A DNA stretch of 28,957 nt from IMG/VR virus record IMGVR_UViG_3300022921_000073, positions 1 through 28,957 of that record. One strand, 5' to 3'. The translations under genes and the position numbers were made by a program. The notes under the pieces are model-generated. The model saw only the letters and a program-made list of their open reading frames with translations, searched no databases and was not told the origin of the DNA. This DNA comes from a virus. Positions 1-9,785 of the stretch are shown here, one piece after another (positions within the stretch are counted from its first letter, which is position 1; the number at the start of each line of letters is the position of its first letter).

Positions 1-197
1 AACATATTCACTAACCACAACAGCATTTGGTTGGAATAATATATTTGGCAATTTGAATTTTTACCCCTGGAATTGGACATTTGACAACAGCACTATCACA
101 TATACTCAAACAAGAACACAAAATCTACAGGGTGGCGAAGGGTTTGAGCAAACAGCCAATCAGGTATCAACCAGTTTTAGTCTTAACGGAAGCCCAA
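1..197. repeat. Terminal redundancy, left copy
   Basis: Bases 1-197 are repeated at 28761-28957 with two substitutions (G55 versus A28815, G164 versus A28924) and no indels. Both copies sit in one open reading frame: the first change is synonymous (Leu TTG/TTA), the second conservative (Val GTA/Ile ATA). The frame is continuous across the joint, so this is best read as overlap of a circular or circularly permuted genome of about 28,760 bp. The differences look like population variation or consensus error. A true direct terminal repeat of the virion DNA cannot be excluded. Confidence 0.93.
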
Positions 198-1519
198 CAA
201 CATACAATCCACAACTGGATGCTGGCTTCTACACAACTGACAGCAATACCTATGCTATACATGAACTAGGAACCACAGTCCAAGGCACAGACGCCAGTTA
301 TAGTAATATCTTAACTGTATATGGTAATACCACAGTATACCTACAGGCACAGACCTATTTGGATTCACCAGGTATTGAAGGTGGTGACACAGCCAATGTT
401 CAATTGTGGGCTAGAAATCCAAGTAATCATCTTTCTAACCAGATTTATTCCCAGAACATCGAGCCACAGATACAGGGTAGTTATAGTTCACCTAATTGGT
501 ATGCAGACAATATAGAAACAATTACTGACAGCATCAGTTGGGATAATGAAACAGAATTTGATTACACAGCCATTAGAATACAGAATAGATATATTGATGC
601 AGGACAAGCCGTGCCTTTCTATGCCAATAGAAGAGAAGAGGCTGTGCTACTGTATGCTAACATTGCACGTTCAAATGTTGATGTTGGACTAACACAAACA
701 GTGGCAAGAGCAAGATACGTGCAGGATAAGATTGATTTTGCTAATGGCACGCCACACGATTTCACTTCACGTGGAACCAGTTATCTTGGATGGACTGACA
801 GTGATGGCATACAGGAGTATGGCACCACAATGAATGATCAGGGAGATGGTTATAGTCTTGGACTAAGCACAGCAAGATATACTCCTGTTATAGATCACAA
901 TCAGGCATTCCCATTCTATCATAAAGTCATATTACCTTATCGTTATGGTATGCTACAGACTGGTGCCAATACCGCCATATATACTGGCAATTTAATTTAC
1001 AAAGAATGGCCAGAAACTATTAGTGATTTTGGAAGAACAGCGTGGACGCAGAATTGGAGTAATGTTGATGTCACATCAACTAATTTATGGAATGTTTTAG
1101 CCAATGCCAGCCCTAAAGTCCAGCACGGACTAACCAACACATCAAACACTGGGGATATTCCGCCATTCGAAAGTAATCAAACAGGTTGGCTATGGGATGG
1201 ACATGATTACAAATGGAGCCCAGGTGGAGATCCTACTTGGGTAGGTGGTAGTGGTGGAACATACGCCAGTGGTGGAACAGAAGCACACCTACACGGTTAT
1301 GCTAGCCATAGTGATAGTATTGTGCCCAATACAGGTTGGCAAGACCAAGACACACAATATAATATGTATTGGTGGTTTAGAGGCGAAGTGCCCAATATTG
1401 GTATGACAAATTTAAAACTGTTTGTGAAATACAGAATGTGGTATTGGAAAGACGTGGGAGGCGTTCCTACCTGGACATATGATTATACTCCAACAATACT
1501 TTATAACTTAGGATTCTAA
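1..1519 (+). CDS. Tail-tip inserted protein (piece B), C-terminal part
   Basis: This is the 3' part of a gene that starts at 27730, runs off the right end and re-enters here in frame (codons begin at base 2). The joined protein is 849 residues. An apparent TTG start at 53 is only an artefact of the cut. The sequence is beta-rich, with many Asn, Thr, Trp and Tyr, and no catalytic motif that I recognise; residues encoded around 1200-1320 are Gly/His-rich. It stops one base before the next gene, which resumes the J-like tail-tip fold, so B sits between the two halves of a split tail hub. A role as an exposed tail-tip or host-contact domain is inferred from position. Confidence 0.8.
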   Translation, partial: TYSLTTTAFGWNNIFGNLNFYPWNWTFDNSTITYTQTRTQNLQGGEGFEQTANQVSTSFSLNGSPTTYNPQLDAGFYTTDSNTYAIHELGTTVQGTDASYSNILTVYGNTTVYLQAQTYLDSPGIEGGDTANVQLWARNPSNHLSNQIYSQNIEPQIQGSYSSPNWYADNIETITDSISWDNETEFDYTAIRIQNRYIDAGQAVPFYANRREEAVLLYANIARSNVDVGLTQTVARARYVQDKIDFANGTPHDFTSRGTSYLGWTDSDGIQEYGTTMNDQGDGYSLGLSTARYTPVIDHNQAFPFYHKVILPYRYGMLQTGANTAIYTGNLIYKEWPETISDFGRTAWTQNWSNVDVTSTNLWNVLANASPKVQHGLTNTSNTGDIPPFESNQTGWLWDGHDYKWSPGGDPTWVGGSGGTYASGGTEAHLHGYASHSDSIVPNTGWQDQDTQYNMYWWFRGEVPNIGMTNLKLFVKYRMWYWKDVGGVPTWTYDYTPTILYNLGF

Positions 1520-1520
1520 A

Positions 1521-3233
1521 ATGGGAACCAGTTCATTACCTTACAGATATCGCATCAATGGTGTTATAGACACCAATAGACCAGTTCTTGAAAATATAGA
1601 AACACTTTGTAGTGCCGCAGGTTCGTTCTTGAGTTATGATGTAAATGATGGCAAGTGGAGTGTGGTTATCAACAAAGCTGGGCCCAGTGTGCAGAGTTTT
1701 GGTGATGGCAATATCATTGGTCCCATCTCAGTATCCAGCACTGGCTTAACAGAATTATATAATAGTGTGTCAGTGGAATTTCCACATGTTGATCTAAATG
1801 ATCAACTTGACTTCGTAAGTGTCACAATACCAGACGCAGACAGAAATGTTAACGAGCCTGACAATAGGCTACAATTACAATTTGATTGCATCAATGACCC
1901 CGTGCAAGCAGAATATCTTGGTTATGTAGAACTACAACAGAATAGACTTGACAAGGTTGTTAGATTTAGAACAGATTATAGTTGTATACACTTAAAAGCA
2001 GGCGATATTATTGATATTACTAATAATGTATATGAATTCACTAACAAATATTTTAGGATTGTTGAATTAACAGAAACAGATGATGATGGCGGTGGTATAG
2101 ATATTGAAATCACAGCCATAGAATATAGCGATGATGTTTATTCAACAGATGACCTATTTAGATATGAAAGGTCAATACAAAATGGTATCAATACCATTGG
2201 TAATATTGGCATTCCAGGCACACCGACCATAACCAAAATAGAACGTGATAGCCATCCACGTGTATTCTTAGAATCAACAGCACCAACTGGTGTTGTAGAT
2301 GGTATGGAATTTTGGTATAGTAAACAACCTGAACTAAGCGAAGAACTTAGAACATACAATCTTATAAGCACGGTTAAACCTTTAGGCAGTGCCAATGTAT
2401 TTGCATTTGGCACAGATGTTAATCTAACCACAACGGTTAGTAGTATTACTTCAGGTAATCTTGCAGTCAAGACTAGAGGTAAGAATGGCACAACAGTTGG
2501 CCCCTTTAGCAGTTCAACCAATTTTGTGTATACACCTGTGCAGACCACTAACGCTATCAATCAGAACACAGAAGCGGCACAAGATGATAATGGAACAGGT
2601 GCGTTATTGGCAGGTGTTGGAGTATTAGGATTGTTGCAAGGAATAGATGGTATATTCTCAGGCAATACTGGAGCCGGTAGTGTGTTTGGAGAAATATTTG
2701 ATATCTTTGACACAGACACTGGATATGATATCTTAGAAGATGCAGGTAATATACAGACTATCAGCAACAATTTAAGTGGTGGTGTGCTGGACGGTGCTAT
2801 GATTAGTGCTAGTGCAGGCACTACAACACAATCAGGACTGGGGCAAACAGCCGGGGCGGTTATGTATCAGACTACTTTTACAGCACCTTTTGCAGGTGGC
2901 TATAAGTTAGATGCAATCATTGACCAGAATAGTAGTGGTGCTCAAGGAGGTAGAGGATCGTATTGGAGTGAGAACAATGACACAGTTAGTGTTGCATTCA
3001 CTATTGCCACAGGCAATTATGCTTCTCTTGGTGGTAGTGTTGTAACATCGGCTGGAAGTGGAGGCGTTGGTGCTTTTTTCTGGACTGACTTTGTGCTAAC
3101 AAACCAAGCGACCTTATCAACAGGAACAACATATTATTTAGAATTCAGCTATGTTCAACAAACCGCTTCCATTCCCGCCGCCAATGCTAGTTTTGATATC
3201 AGTTGGAACGTTTATAGTTACGTAAGGACTTAA
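1521..3233 (+). CDS. J-like tail-tip / central hub protein, C-terminal piece (C)
   Basis: A 570-residue protein whose first ~200 residues resemble the second half of the phage lambda J / tip-attachment hub domain (RINGVIDTNRPVLENIETLC, then FLSYDVNDGKWSVV, then FRIVELTETDDDG followed by an ITAIEYSDDVYS-type strand). An Fn3-like segment follows (about 225-340), then a Gly/hydrophobic stretch (about 355-395), then a beta-rich C-terminus. The first half of the J fold is encoded separately at 26952-27737. The ATG at 1521 follows the stop of piece B by one base and has AGGA at 1510-1513, a normal ribosome-binding distance, so it looks independently translated. At the tail tip it would form the hub through which DNA leaves and to which receptor-binding proteins attach. 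Confidence 0.75.
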   Translation: MGTSSLPYRYRINGVIDTNRPVLENIETLCSAAGSFLSYDVNDGKWSVVINKAGPSVQSFGDGNIIGPISVSSTGLTELYNSVSVEFPHVDLNDQLDFVSVTIPDADRNVNEPDNRLQLQFDCINDPVQAEYLGYVELQQNRLDKVVRFRTDYSCIHLKAGDIIDITNNVYEFTNKYFRIVELTETDDDGGGIDIEITAIEYSDDVYSTDDLFRYERSIQNGINTIGNIGIPGTPTITKIERDSHPRVFLESTAPTGVVDGMEFWYSKQPELSEELRTYNLISTVKPLGSANVFAFGTDVNLTTTVSSITSGNLAVKTRGKNGTTVGPFSSSTNFVYTPVQTTNAINQNTEAAQDDNGTGALLAGVGVLGLLQGIDGIFSGNTGAGSVFGEIFDIFDTDTGYDILEDAGNIQTISNNLSGGVLDGAMISASAGTTTQSGLGQTAGAVMYQTTFTAPFAGGYKLDAIIDQNSSGAQGGRGSYWSENNDTVSVAFTIATGNYASLGGSVVTSAGSGGVGAFFWTDFVLTNQATLSTGTTYYLEFSYVQQTASIPAANASFDISWNVYSYVRT

Positions 3234-3234
3234 C

Positions 3235-3420
3235 ATGGCATCACAAGCTAAAATAATTATAGGTGATTGGCAATTGGTTATTACCTATGAACAATTTAAT
3301 GAACTTAGATTGTTGTTCAAAAATCTCGACTACGATAGGATTACTGAAATACTACAACAGTTAGGATACACTGGCACAGTAACAGAATCTACTCGTATTT
3401 CCCTTTCGCACGAAAAATAA
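3235..3420 (+). CDS. Small hypothetical protein in tail module
   Basis: A 61-residue protein of unknown function, starting two bases after the tail-tip gene with AAGGA at about 3224-3228. It is predicted alpha-helical in the middle (EQFNELRLLFKNL and DRITEILQQLGY), with no membrane segment or cysteine. Its stop codon TAA is the first three bases of a TAAATA element. Position at the end of the tail-tip operon suggests a small tail accessory or assembly factor, but nothing in the sequence proves this. Confidence 0.6.
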   Translation: MASQAKIIIGDWQLVITYEQFNELRLLFKNLDYDRITEILQQLGYTGTVTESTRISLSHEK

Positions 3421-3423
3421 ATA
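3416..3423 (+). promoter_or_regulatory. TAAATA late-promoter-like element (AATAAATA)
   Basis: Octamer matching T4-type late promoter TATAAATA at 7/8, overlapping the stop codon of the 61-residue gene and 53 bases upstream of the next gene. No -35 box is visible. It would start the fibre/receptor-binding operon (3476-9389). Confidence 0.45.
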
Positions 3424-3430
3424 ACAATAT

Positions 3431-3468
3431 GCTGGGTGCCTTAGTGTCCAGCCAAATTCCCAGAGGAG
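3431..3468 (+). promoter_or_regulatory. Alternative hairpins next to the ribosome-binding site
   Basis: GCTGG (3431-3435) can pair with CCAGC (3448-3452). The overlapping CTGGG (3432-3436) can instead pair with CCCAG (3459-3463), which abuts the GAGGAG ribosome-binding site at 3463-3468. The two pairings exclude each other, so the second could partly mask translation of the gene at 3476. This is seen by eye only; helices are short. Confidence 0.3.
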
Positions 3469-3475
3469 TGCTATC

Positions 3476-3982
3476 ATGGCAGGTGTTTTAAATTTCCAAC
3501 AATACATTGGCGGACCCGACCAAGTAAAAGTTGAACAAATCTTTCCCAGCAACCAAAAAACTTTACGATATGATTTTGATAGAGATATCACAGATTGGAC
3601 GATATCCGCAGACTATCAAACCATTGTGGTAGACACAGTTGCTTTCAATAGATCAAGTGGTCAGCCTAACTTTAACAATTCTACTGTTATTGGCAGTTTC
3701 GCAAAGGTAGAACTTACAGGTGGCGATGCTCCTGTAATTACAGATGCTACTAATGGTATTGTGCATGTGTATTTCCCTGCAAACATGTATACTGGTCCCA
3801 TTATACCAGATGCAAGAGTAAATGTCCCAATCACTGTTGTTAGTGTAACTTGGGAAGATGATAGCACTCCTTCACAAATTAATTCGCATAGATGGGCGTT
3901 AATTAATGCTTGGGAACCTGACGTAGCCGTTGGGGATCCAATATCCGATGGAGGTTATACCGCACTGACATTGGCATCATAA
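3476..3982 (+). CDS. Tail/fibre-associated structural protein
   Basis: A 168-residue protein with a beta-strand-rich pattern and an N-terminus ([11 protein letters not shown], then [21 protein letters not shown]) like virion proteins found next to fibre genes in marine phages, where an N-terminal beta domain of a baseplate/fibre adaptor is common. GAGGAG lies at 3463-3468. It is first in the operon with the collagen-like fibre (3993) and the LamG protein (8113), so an adaptor or short tail fibre is likely. Specific family not identified. Confidence 0.65.
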   Translation: MAGVLNFQQYIGGPDQVKVEQIFPSNQKTLRYDFDRDITDWTISADYQTIVVDTVAFNRSSGQPNFNNSTVIGSFAKVELTGGDAPVITDATNGIVHVYFPANMYTGPIIPDARVNVPITVVSVTWEDDSTPSQINSHRWALINAWEPDVAVGDPISDGGYTALTLAS

Positions 3983-3992
3983 GGAGACACAA

Positions 3993-6900
3993 ATGGCTAA
4001 TATTGTTACTATTACAGAATACCAACCAAACGTAAGTGTAAGTGGATCCACACAATCTAATTTAAGTGTTACAAGTGATGCCTATCCATTAACCGTTAGT
4101 TATAACAGCGTAGCAGTCACAGGACCCTCAGGTGCAACAGGACCCGTAGGAGCAACTGGAGCCACAGGCCCAGTAGGTGCTACAGGTGCAACGGGCCCAC
4201 AAGGAAACACAGGAGCAACTGGAGCCACAGGCCCGGTAGGTGCTACTGGTGCACAAGGCATTCAAGGTGATACTGGTGATACAGGAGCAGTTGGCGCCAC
4301 AGGTGCCACAGGCCCCCAAGGTGTTAGTCTTACACTACAAGGTAGTGTGGCTACTGTGGGTGATTTACCCAGTTCAGGCAACACAGTTAATGATGCTTAT
4401 ATTGTTGATACTGATGGTAATCTTTACATATGGAACGGCAGTGCTTGGTATGATGCAGGACAGATTGTGGGTCCAACAGGTCCCCAAGGAGACACAGGAC
4501 TAACTGGAGCAACTGGAGCAACAGGTCCAGTAGGAGCAACTGGTGCAACAGGACCCCAAGGCATTCAGGGTGATGTAGGTGCAACTGGAGTTACAGGCCC
4601 ACAGGGCCTACAGGGCGATACTGGTGATACAGGAGCAGTCGGTGCTACTGGTGCAACTGGACTTACAGGAGCCGCAGGTGTAAATGGTATTGATGGGGCG
4701 GGCATTCCGCTTCAATGGTCAACTAATACATCAGCACAGATTTCAACCGTAGGACAATTTAGAAGTAATGCTGGCGTGTTGGCAGATATTGTTCCAGGCA
4801 CAGCCGTTGAGTTAAGCATACCTTACAGTGATAGATATCTATCACCACAGTATGGATTATGGAGCACAATTAGCAATTCAGGTGCTACTGATGACAGAGG
4901 TATATTAACCTTATCAGCACAAAGCGGCACAGCCAATGGTAAGAGTTATAGTTTTAGAGTAACAGGCACACCCACATACAATACCTATTCAGGTAATATT
5001 CACCTAAGTTATTTCACAGTAGACGCAGAAATATTAAGCAATGGTAGTGTTAATCCTAGTGATACCAGTTTGTTTATGGCTACTTTTGCAGGCAGTGGTG
5101 ATGTTGGTGATACAGGAGCAGTAGGAGCAACTGGTGCAACGGGCCCACAAGGCATACAAGGCATACAAGGTGAAACTGGTGATACAGGAGCAGTTGGAGC
5201 AACTGGTGCAACGGGCCCACAAGGCATACAAGGCATACAAGGTGAAACTGGTGATACAGGAGCAGTTGGTGCCACAGGCCCAGTAGGTGCTACAGGTGCT
5301 ACAGGTCCGCAAGGCATACAAGGCGAAACAGGTCCTGCAGGTGCTGATGGAGCAGTAGGAGCCACTGGTGCAACTGGTCTAACAGGCGATGTCGGAGCAA
5401 CAGGTGTTACAGGTCCGGGTGTCCCAGCAGGTGGCAACACAGGTGAATATATCGTTAAGGAGTCAGCAACAGATTACGATACTGCTTGGACAGATCGTGT
5501 CAATGCTAAAACAATTTATGAAACAGTTAAAAACGAAACAGGCAGCCAAATTGACAAAGGCACGCCAGTATATCAAACAGGCATGGCAGGCAACTCTCCC
5601 ACTGTTGCTCCTGCTCGCTCTGATGATCCTACTAAATCTCCTGCTATCGGTGTTCTAGATGAAAACATAGCAGACGACGCAGAAGGTCGTATGTTGATCT
5701 TAGGTGAGATCAAAGGTGTAGATACCAGCAGTTTCTCAGAAGGTGATGCAATCTATCTTGATTCTGCAGGTGGTTATACCAATACTAGACCTACAGCAAG
5801 TGATGAAGCCAGTCAGTTCTTAGGTGTTGTGTTCCGTTCAGGTAACAGCACAGTGGGCAGTGGTTATATCACAGGCACACTAACAAACGATGAATTTAGA
5901 TACAATACTGCAACCAGCAGTTTCCAAGGTTGGAATGGTAGTGCATGGGCTAATGTAGACACAGGTGGTGGTGGTAGTGATACATTCAACAGTGGAATAT
6001 TATACGACCTAGGCGGCTTTGTTCAAATCAAAGGCACCAGTCTAAGTCTTGAAGCCAATGTTGGCAAGGGCATCTATATCGCAGACAACTTCTATGGTGG
6101 CACAATGTTTGCCAAGATGACCTCAACAGACGCACCAGCATACATTGATAGTGGTGAATGGATGGGTATTCAATCACATGGAGGTTATGCCAGCGTAGGC
6201 AATACCTATAACGACAACCCAAGTATTATTGTTCCAAGTCTAAGAGACTTGCCATTTACTGCCAATACAACCAATTACACAACACCGTGGACTGATACAT
6301 TTGGCAACGTCTACATTGTTGGTAGAGAGGATGCACGTTACGAGTTTGGTAATGTTGGTTTAAGATTCCCGGATGGAACACTACAAACCACAGCAACAGA
6401 TCTCACAACCATTACTGGTGATTTAAATACATTGGATGCTAATGTGGGATCATTCCAAACCTATGCTAATGCATCGTTTGGTAGTGGTAGTGATACATTC
6501 AACAGTGGAACATTATACGACCTAGGTTCCTATGTGCAGATAAAATACACGGGCGGTGCTCTTGTAGCCAATGTTGGTCAAGGACAGTATATCGCAGATG
6601 CAAATTATCAGGGTGCATTAATTGGAGTTAGCACTAGCACAAGTTCCCCAAGCTATTTGGATTCAGGCGAAATGGTGTCGTTGCAAAGTATGGCCAGCAC
6701 CTTTGCACCAGCAGGCAACCTATACAACGACAATCCAGGAGTTTTTGTTCCAAGTCTTAGAGACTTACCGCTTACAGGCAACACCACTAACTGGACTAAC
6801 CCATTTAATGATACCTACGGCAATGTGCATGTTCACACCAGAGGAGACAACAGATACGAATTCTCAAATGTTGGTTTAAGATTCCCAGATGGCACAATAC

Positions 6901-8111
6901 AAAACACAGCAGGTGAACCCACATTCGCTGATTTCACAGGACAGGGAACCAAGCAGATAGATGCTGACTCTATTATTTGGTTAGCATCACAAGCAGGATA
7001 TTTTGGAGCCGCTGGCTATGCAGGCCCATTAATGGGTTACGCAAATTCCGCCTGGAGTGGAGGATTACAGTCTGGTAAGGTAGGATTTTTGGCTGGTAAT
7101 GTATATAATGCTAAATTAGAAAACGGTTTTTATGTAGGTGATCCTAGTGATTTGCCATTCGAAACAGTTTCTAGTGTTGTAGGTAGCCAAGGCCACATAG
7201 TTGATACCTATGGTAATGCTTATATCAAAGTTACAGATTCGCCAATTGATGGTGCTAAAGTTTATAACTTCAGTAACATTGGTCTAACATTCCCAGATGG
7301 CACAAGACAATCAACAGCCGCTAGTGGTGATATGTGGCAAACATATAGTGGCTACAAGCAATTAGATGGCGACACTATTGCATTCTTAGGTGCCAATGGT
7401 GCTTATATCGGAATGGCAAGTTATGATGGACCCATCTTTGGTGTTGTTGACAGCACCAATGCTGGTGTGGACAGTGGTAAAGTTGGTTTCATGGCTGGCA
7501 ATCCATATGACGATAAGACATCAGCAGGTGTGTTTGTTGCTGGAACAACCAGTTTACCTTATGTGGGAAATGCTAATGTTAACGGAACACAAGGAGCGAT
7601 TACTGATACTTGGGGCAATGTTGTCTTAAGAGTAAGAGATAGCGACACCCTAGGTGGCAAACTGTATAACTTCAGTAACGTTGGTATAACATTCCCAGAT
7701 GGCACCGTGCAAACAACAGCACCTACTGCCACAAGCAGTTTTACCAGTAATGTCACACTAAATGGCAATTATATTAAAGATGCCATTATAGAAACCACAA
7801 GAGAAAAGGTTATTGACTACGGTAATACCACTGGTGATATTTCAATTGATGCTAACTTGGGACCAATACAGACATACACACTTACCGGTGATGTTACACT
7901 TTGGGCTAACAATGTCAGCAATTGGAATACAGGTCAATCCATAACACTGGTATTAACACAAGATGGAACAGGTAGCCACACACTCAGCAGTGACTGGAAA
8001 TTTGCTGGAGCCAGCAAGACACTCAGCACCGCAGGCAGCAGTATTGATACCATATCAGTCACATATGATGGCACAAACTATCTTGCTTCGTTAGTCAAAG
8101 GATACGCATAA
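3993..8111 (+). CDS. Large tail fibre with collagen-like repeats
   Basis: A 1372-residue protein. Three collagen-like Gly-X-Y blocks ([16 protein letters not shown] type) lie at about residues 42-109, 159-234 and 367-479, separated by short globular inserts. Residues ~484-655 form a domain common in marine phage structural proteins, ending in a [18 protein letters not shown] motif. Four related repeats follow, each closing with NVGxxFPDGTxQxTA (FPDGT codons at 6366, 6882, 7290 and 7692). The last ~110 residues ([23 protein letters not shown]) resemble the C-termini of marine cyanophage fibres. Collagen-like phage proteins form trimeric triple helices, so this is probably a trimeric receptor-binding fibre. 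AAGGAG lies directly upstream. Confidence 0.9.
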   Translation: MANIVTITEYQPNVSVSGSTQSNLSVTSDAYPLTVSYNSVAVTGPSGATGPVGATGATGPVGATGATGPQGNTGATGATGPVGATGAQGIQGDTGDTGAVGATGATGPQGVSLTLQGSVATVGDLPSSGNTVNDAYIVDTDGNLYIWNGSAWYDAGQIVGPTGPQGDTGLTGATGATGPVGATGATGPQGIQGDVGATGVTGPQGLQGDTGDTGAVGATGATGLTGAAGVNGIDGAGIPLQWSTNTSAQISTVGQFRSNAGVLADIVPGTAVELSIPYSDRYLSPQYGLWSTISNSGATDDRGILTLSAQSGTANGKSYSFRVTGTPTYNTYSGNIHLSYFTVDAEILSNGSVNPSDTSLFMATFAGSGDVGDTGAVGATGATGPQGIQGIQGETGDTGAVGATGATGPQGIQGIQGETGDTGAVGATGPVGATGATGPQGIQGETGPAGADGAVGATGATGLTGDVGATGVTGPGVPAGGNTGEYIVKESATDYDTAWTDRVNAKTIYETVKNETGSQIDKGTPVYQTGMAGNSPTVAPARSDDPTKSPAIGVLDENIADDAEGRMLILGEIKGVDTSSFSEGDAIYLDSAGGYTNTRPTASDEASQFLGVVFRSGNSTVGSGYITGTLTNDEFRYNTATSSFQGWNGSAWANVDTGGGGSDTFNSGILYDLGGFVQIKGTSLSLEANVGKGIYIADNFYGGTMFAKMTSTDAPAYIDSGEWMGIQSHGGYASVGNTYNDNPSIIVPSLRDLPFTANTTNYTTPWTDTFGNVYIVGREDARYEFGNVGLRFPDGTLQTTATDLTTITGDLNTLDANVGSFQTYANASFGSGSDTFNSGTLYDLGSYVQIKYTGGALVANVGQGQYIADANYQGALIGVSTSTSSPSYLDSGEMVSLQSMASTFAPAGNLYNDNPGVFVPSLRDLPLTGNTTNWTNPFNDTYGNVHVHTRGDNRYEFSNVGLRFPDGTIQNTAGEPTFADFTGQGTKQIDADSIIWLASQAGYFGAAGYAGPLMGYANSAWSGGLQSGKVGFLAGNVYNAKLENGFYVGDPSDLPFETVSSVVGSQGHIVDTYGNAYIKVTDSPIDGAKVYNFSNIGLTFPDGTRQSTAASGDMWQTYSGYKQLDGDTIAFLGANGAYIGMASYDGPIFGVVDSTNAGVDSGKVGFMAGNPYDDKTSAGVFVAGTTSLPYVGNANVNGTQGAITDTWGNVVLRVRDSDTLGGKLYNFSNVGITFPDGTVQTTAPTATSSFTSNVTLNGNYIKDAIIETTREKVIDYGNTTGDISIDANLGPIQTYTLTGDVTLWANNVSNWNTGQSITLVLTQDGTGSHTLSSDWKFAGASKTLSTAGSSIDTISVTYDGTNYLASLVKGYA
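5109..5269. repeat. 72-bp tandem duplication in fibre gene
   Basis: A 72-bp unit at 5109-5180 is repeated at 5181-5252 with a single visible change (GTAGGAGC versus GTTGGAGC), and a third copy begins at 5253 before diverging after ~16 bases. Seventy-two bases are 24 codons, or eight Gly-X-Y triplets, so copy number can change without frameshift. The near identity implies recent slippage or recombination. Confidence 0.9.
5976..7725. repeat. Four-fold FPDGT domain repeat in fibre gene
   Basis: Four diverged protein-level repeats of about 130-170 codons. Each begins with a strand such as [11 protein letters not shown] or [11 protein letters not shown] and ends in (E/Y)(F/N)FSNVGLxFPDGT followed by Q-T-A. 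Units 1 and 2 are closest to each other, as are units 3 and 4, suggesting duplication of a pair or sequential duplications. Confidence 0.75.
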
Positions 8112-8112
8112 T

Positions 8113-8904
8113 ATGTTAGGAGCCGGTAGACTAGGACTATACAATTCCAACCCAGTTGATGAAGGTTTCAGTAGAACTGCTAAAACAGTAACACTGGGAA
8201 CAGATCATAGTTATGATACCGGCACTTACAAATTTGGCAGTGCCAGTCTATTGAACGAATTGGCTGATTACAAAAATACCTTTACTGAAGCACACACTGA
8301 TTTTCAGATTGAGTCTGGAGATGATTTTACTGTAGAGTTTTGGGTATATCCATTTAATCTTGCAGGTGACAGCCGTCCCTTACTGATATTAATGGATGAC
8401 ATTGGCACAACCAATCCTAGTGGTCTAGGTGGTGGTGACTTCTGTATAGCAGTAATGATTAAATCAGGTGGTGTAAATGGAGATTACGTTAGTTGTTATA
8501 TTCCTAATGGTAGTGGTGGTGTAAGCTATGTTCAATTTGGAACATTTACATCAACAATACAAACAAGCCAATGGCAACATATTGCTGTATGTAGATCTAG
8601 TGGCGTAATGCGAGGATTTATCAATGGGGAAGAAGGCAGTCAAACATTCCCTACATCAGGAACAGACAACAGAACACTAGTTCAAACTACAGGCAACACC
8701 CCACCGAGACTTTGGCTTGGTAATAGTCCAGCATCAGGCGAAACCAATAGATTTAAAGGTTGGATTGATGATGTAAGATTAACACGCAGTGCTCTATATA
8801 CCGCTGACTTTGTTCCGTCTACTAGTGCATTAGTTAACGAAACTGATACAGTTTTACTATTGCATTTAGACAGCAACACTGATGACGACAATACCAGCAC
8901 ATAA
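8113..8904 (+). CDS. LamG / concanavalin-like lectin-fold protein
   Basis: A 263-residue protein with the typical laminin-G-like jelly-roll pattern: GSASLL near the N-terminus, FTVEFWVYPF at about residue 73, WQHIAVCRSSGVMRGFINGE in the middle, LWLGNS, then FKGWIDDVRLTRSALYTADF at the C-terminus. In phages, LamG proteins beside fibre genes usually bind surface glycans or decorate the tail. It starts one base after the fibre stop, so it is probably translated with it and may be part of the receptor-binding apparatus. Confidence 0.85.
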   Translation: MLGAGRLGLYNSNPVDEGFSRTAKTVTLGTDHSYDTGTYKFGSASLLNELADYKNTFTEAHTDFQIESGDDFTVEFWVYPFNLAGDSRPLLILMDDIGTTNPSGLGGGDFCIAVMIKSGGVNGDYVSCYIPNGSGGVSYVQFGTFTSTIQTSQWQHIAVCRSSGVMRGFINGEEGSQTFPTSGTDNRTLVQTTGNTPPRLWLGNSPASGETNRFKGWIDDVRLTRSALYTADFVPSTSALVNETDTVLLLHLDSNTDDDNTST

Positions 8905-8916
8905 GGACCTAACACA

Positions 8917-9180
8917 ATGATTTCAAATGCAGACTTAAAGACAAGAATGATTGCACTAGACAGTTTCCAAAGTTATGTTGTTTGCCTTATCCAAGATTGG
9001 GAAGACATCAATTTTGGTGATGCTGACACCAGTAGTCAAGATGAAGTTCAAAGATTAACTAACCATTATGTAGATACCTATAGAACAGATATCAGTGCAG
9101 ATAATAGACCTTATGCTTACCAAACAGTTTGGAGTGCATTTCAAGCGGCACTACCAGAAATAACCAACCCCACGGAGTAG
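8917..9180 (+). CDS. Hypothetical protein, fibre operon
   Basis: An 87-residue acidic, mostly helical protein of unknown function, with AAGGA upstream (about 8903-8907). No signal peptide, membrane segment or known motif is visible. It sits between the LamG protein and the small DCGGHRAG protein in one tight operon, suggesting a virion or assembly-related role, which is inference from position only. Confidence 0.6.
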   Translation: MISNADLKTRMIALDSFQSYVVCLIQDWEDINFGDADTSSQDEVQRLTNHYVDTYRTDISADNRPYAYQTVWSAFQAALPEITNPTE

Positions 9181-9182
9181 AC

Positions 9183-9389
9183 ATGGCAGCTAAAAAAGGC
9201 ACATATTACGGAGCAAATTGCACAGGTGATTGTGGCGGACATAGAGCAGGATATCGTTACGCCAAAGGTGGTGGTAGAGCATTAACACGTTCAAGCGCTA
9301 GTTTCAACAGCGGCATGCGTATTGCACAACGCCACCTTAAAAACCAAGGTGTCAAATCACGCATGGGCGTAACCAAACGCAGTAAATAA
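9183..9389 (+). CDS. Small basic protein with DCGGHRAG motif
   Basis: A 68-residue, strongly basic, Gly-rich protein. The motif NCTGDCGGHRAGYRYAKGGG (residues 11-30) followed by SASFNSGMRIAQ resembles a short module seen fused to or beside structural proteins in marine T4-like phages; its biochemical role is not known to me. The ATG at 9183 is preferred over an in-frame ATG at 9129 because GGAG lies at 9174-9177, five bases upstream, and the upstream extension overlaps the preceding gene in another frame. The two Cys, Asp and His could bind metal. Confidence 0.7.
   Translation: MAAKKGTYYGANCTGDCGGHRAGYRYAKGGGRALTRSSASFNSGMRIAQRHLKNQGVKSRMGVTKRSK
9381..9388 (+). promoter_or_regulatory. TAAATA element (AGTAAATA)
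   Basis: Late-promoter-like octamer (6/8 to TATAAATA) overlapping the stop codon of the small basic gene. It is the first of two such elements within 35 bases before the gene at 9420. Confidence 0.3.
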
Positions 9390-9407
9390 ATCCAAAAACA
9401 AAATTGC

Positions 9408-9415
9408 CGTAAATA
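9408..9415 (+). promoter_or_regulatory. TAAATA element (CGTAAATA)
   Basis: Second of two closely spaced late-promoter-like octamers. It ends four bases before the ATG at 9420, so a transcript begun here would be nearly leaderless or would use the in-frame ATG at 9450. Confidence 0.35.
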
Positions 9416-9419
9416 CTGT

Positions 9420-9728
9420 ATGGCCCCTGCACCACCAGAAATTATTAAGATGAAGGACGGTAAAATCAAAACCAAAGATGATTTTGCTTATATCGTGCTG
9501 GACGATGGCAGACAATATCGTATCGACGATCTAGTAGGTAAGGTAATAAAACACGAAACTCGACGACTTCCAGGTAGTAAACGCAGTAGTGGTGTTCGCT
9601 ATACAAAGGGTGAACGCATATGGATTGCTAATGCAAGTCAACAAAAGATCATAAAAAAATACGGTCTTACACCCACACAAGCCAATAGTTTAAGATACAA
9701 TTCACAACGTTATCTTCAAGATTTATAG
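9420..9728 (+). CDS. Hypothetical basic protein
   Basis: A 102-residue basic protein of unknown function, with a beta-rich N-terminal half (FAYIVLDDGRQYRIDDLVGK) and a helical C-terminal half (IKKYGLTPTQANSLRYNSQR) that could resemble a helix-turn-helix-like segment. The ATG at 9420 lacks a clear ribosome-binding site and lies just after a TAAATA element; the ATG at 9450 is an alternative start. It is the first gene of the accessory region rather than clearly part of the fibre operon. A nucleic-acid-binding role fits the charge but is not established. Confidence 0.55.
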   Translation: MAPAPPEIIKMKDGKIKTKDDFAYIVLDDGRQYRIDDLVGKVIKHETRRLPGSKRSSGVRYTKGERIWIANASQQKIIKKYGLTPTQANSLRYNSQRYLQDL

Positions 9729-9745
9729 CACCTGCGATAGTCTAA

Positions 9746-9753
9746 TATAAATA
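9746..9753 (+). promoter_or_regulatory. T4-late-type promoter element (TATAAATA)
   Basis: Exact TATAAATA in the 57-base gap before the HNH gene at 9786. No -35 box at the expected distance. Confidence 0.5.
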
Positions 9754-9785
9754 TGTTTATAGACTAAAGAAATGGCAGATAAATT

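Noticed and set aside
1510-1525. Programmed +1 frameshift joining tail pieces B and C
   Set aside because: The TTC TAA context alone is weak evidence, and a proper start codon with AGGA seven bases upstream gives a simpler explanation.
5009-5440. Reverse-strand Pro-rich 143-residue ORF (and Cys-rich ORF 4128-4319) opposite the fibre gene
   Set aside because: They are complementary shadows of the Gly-X-Y repeats; composition is explained by the repeat and there is no ribosome-binding site.
9129-9182. Longer start for the DCGGHRAG protein
   Set aside because: Overlaps the preceding gene in another frame without a ribosome-binding site; ATG 9183 has GGAG at a good distance.
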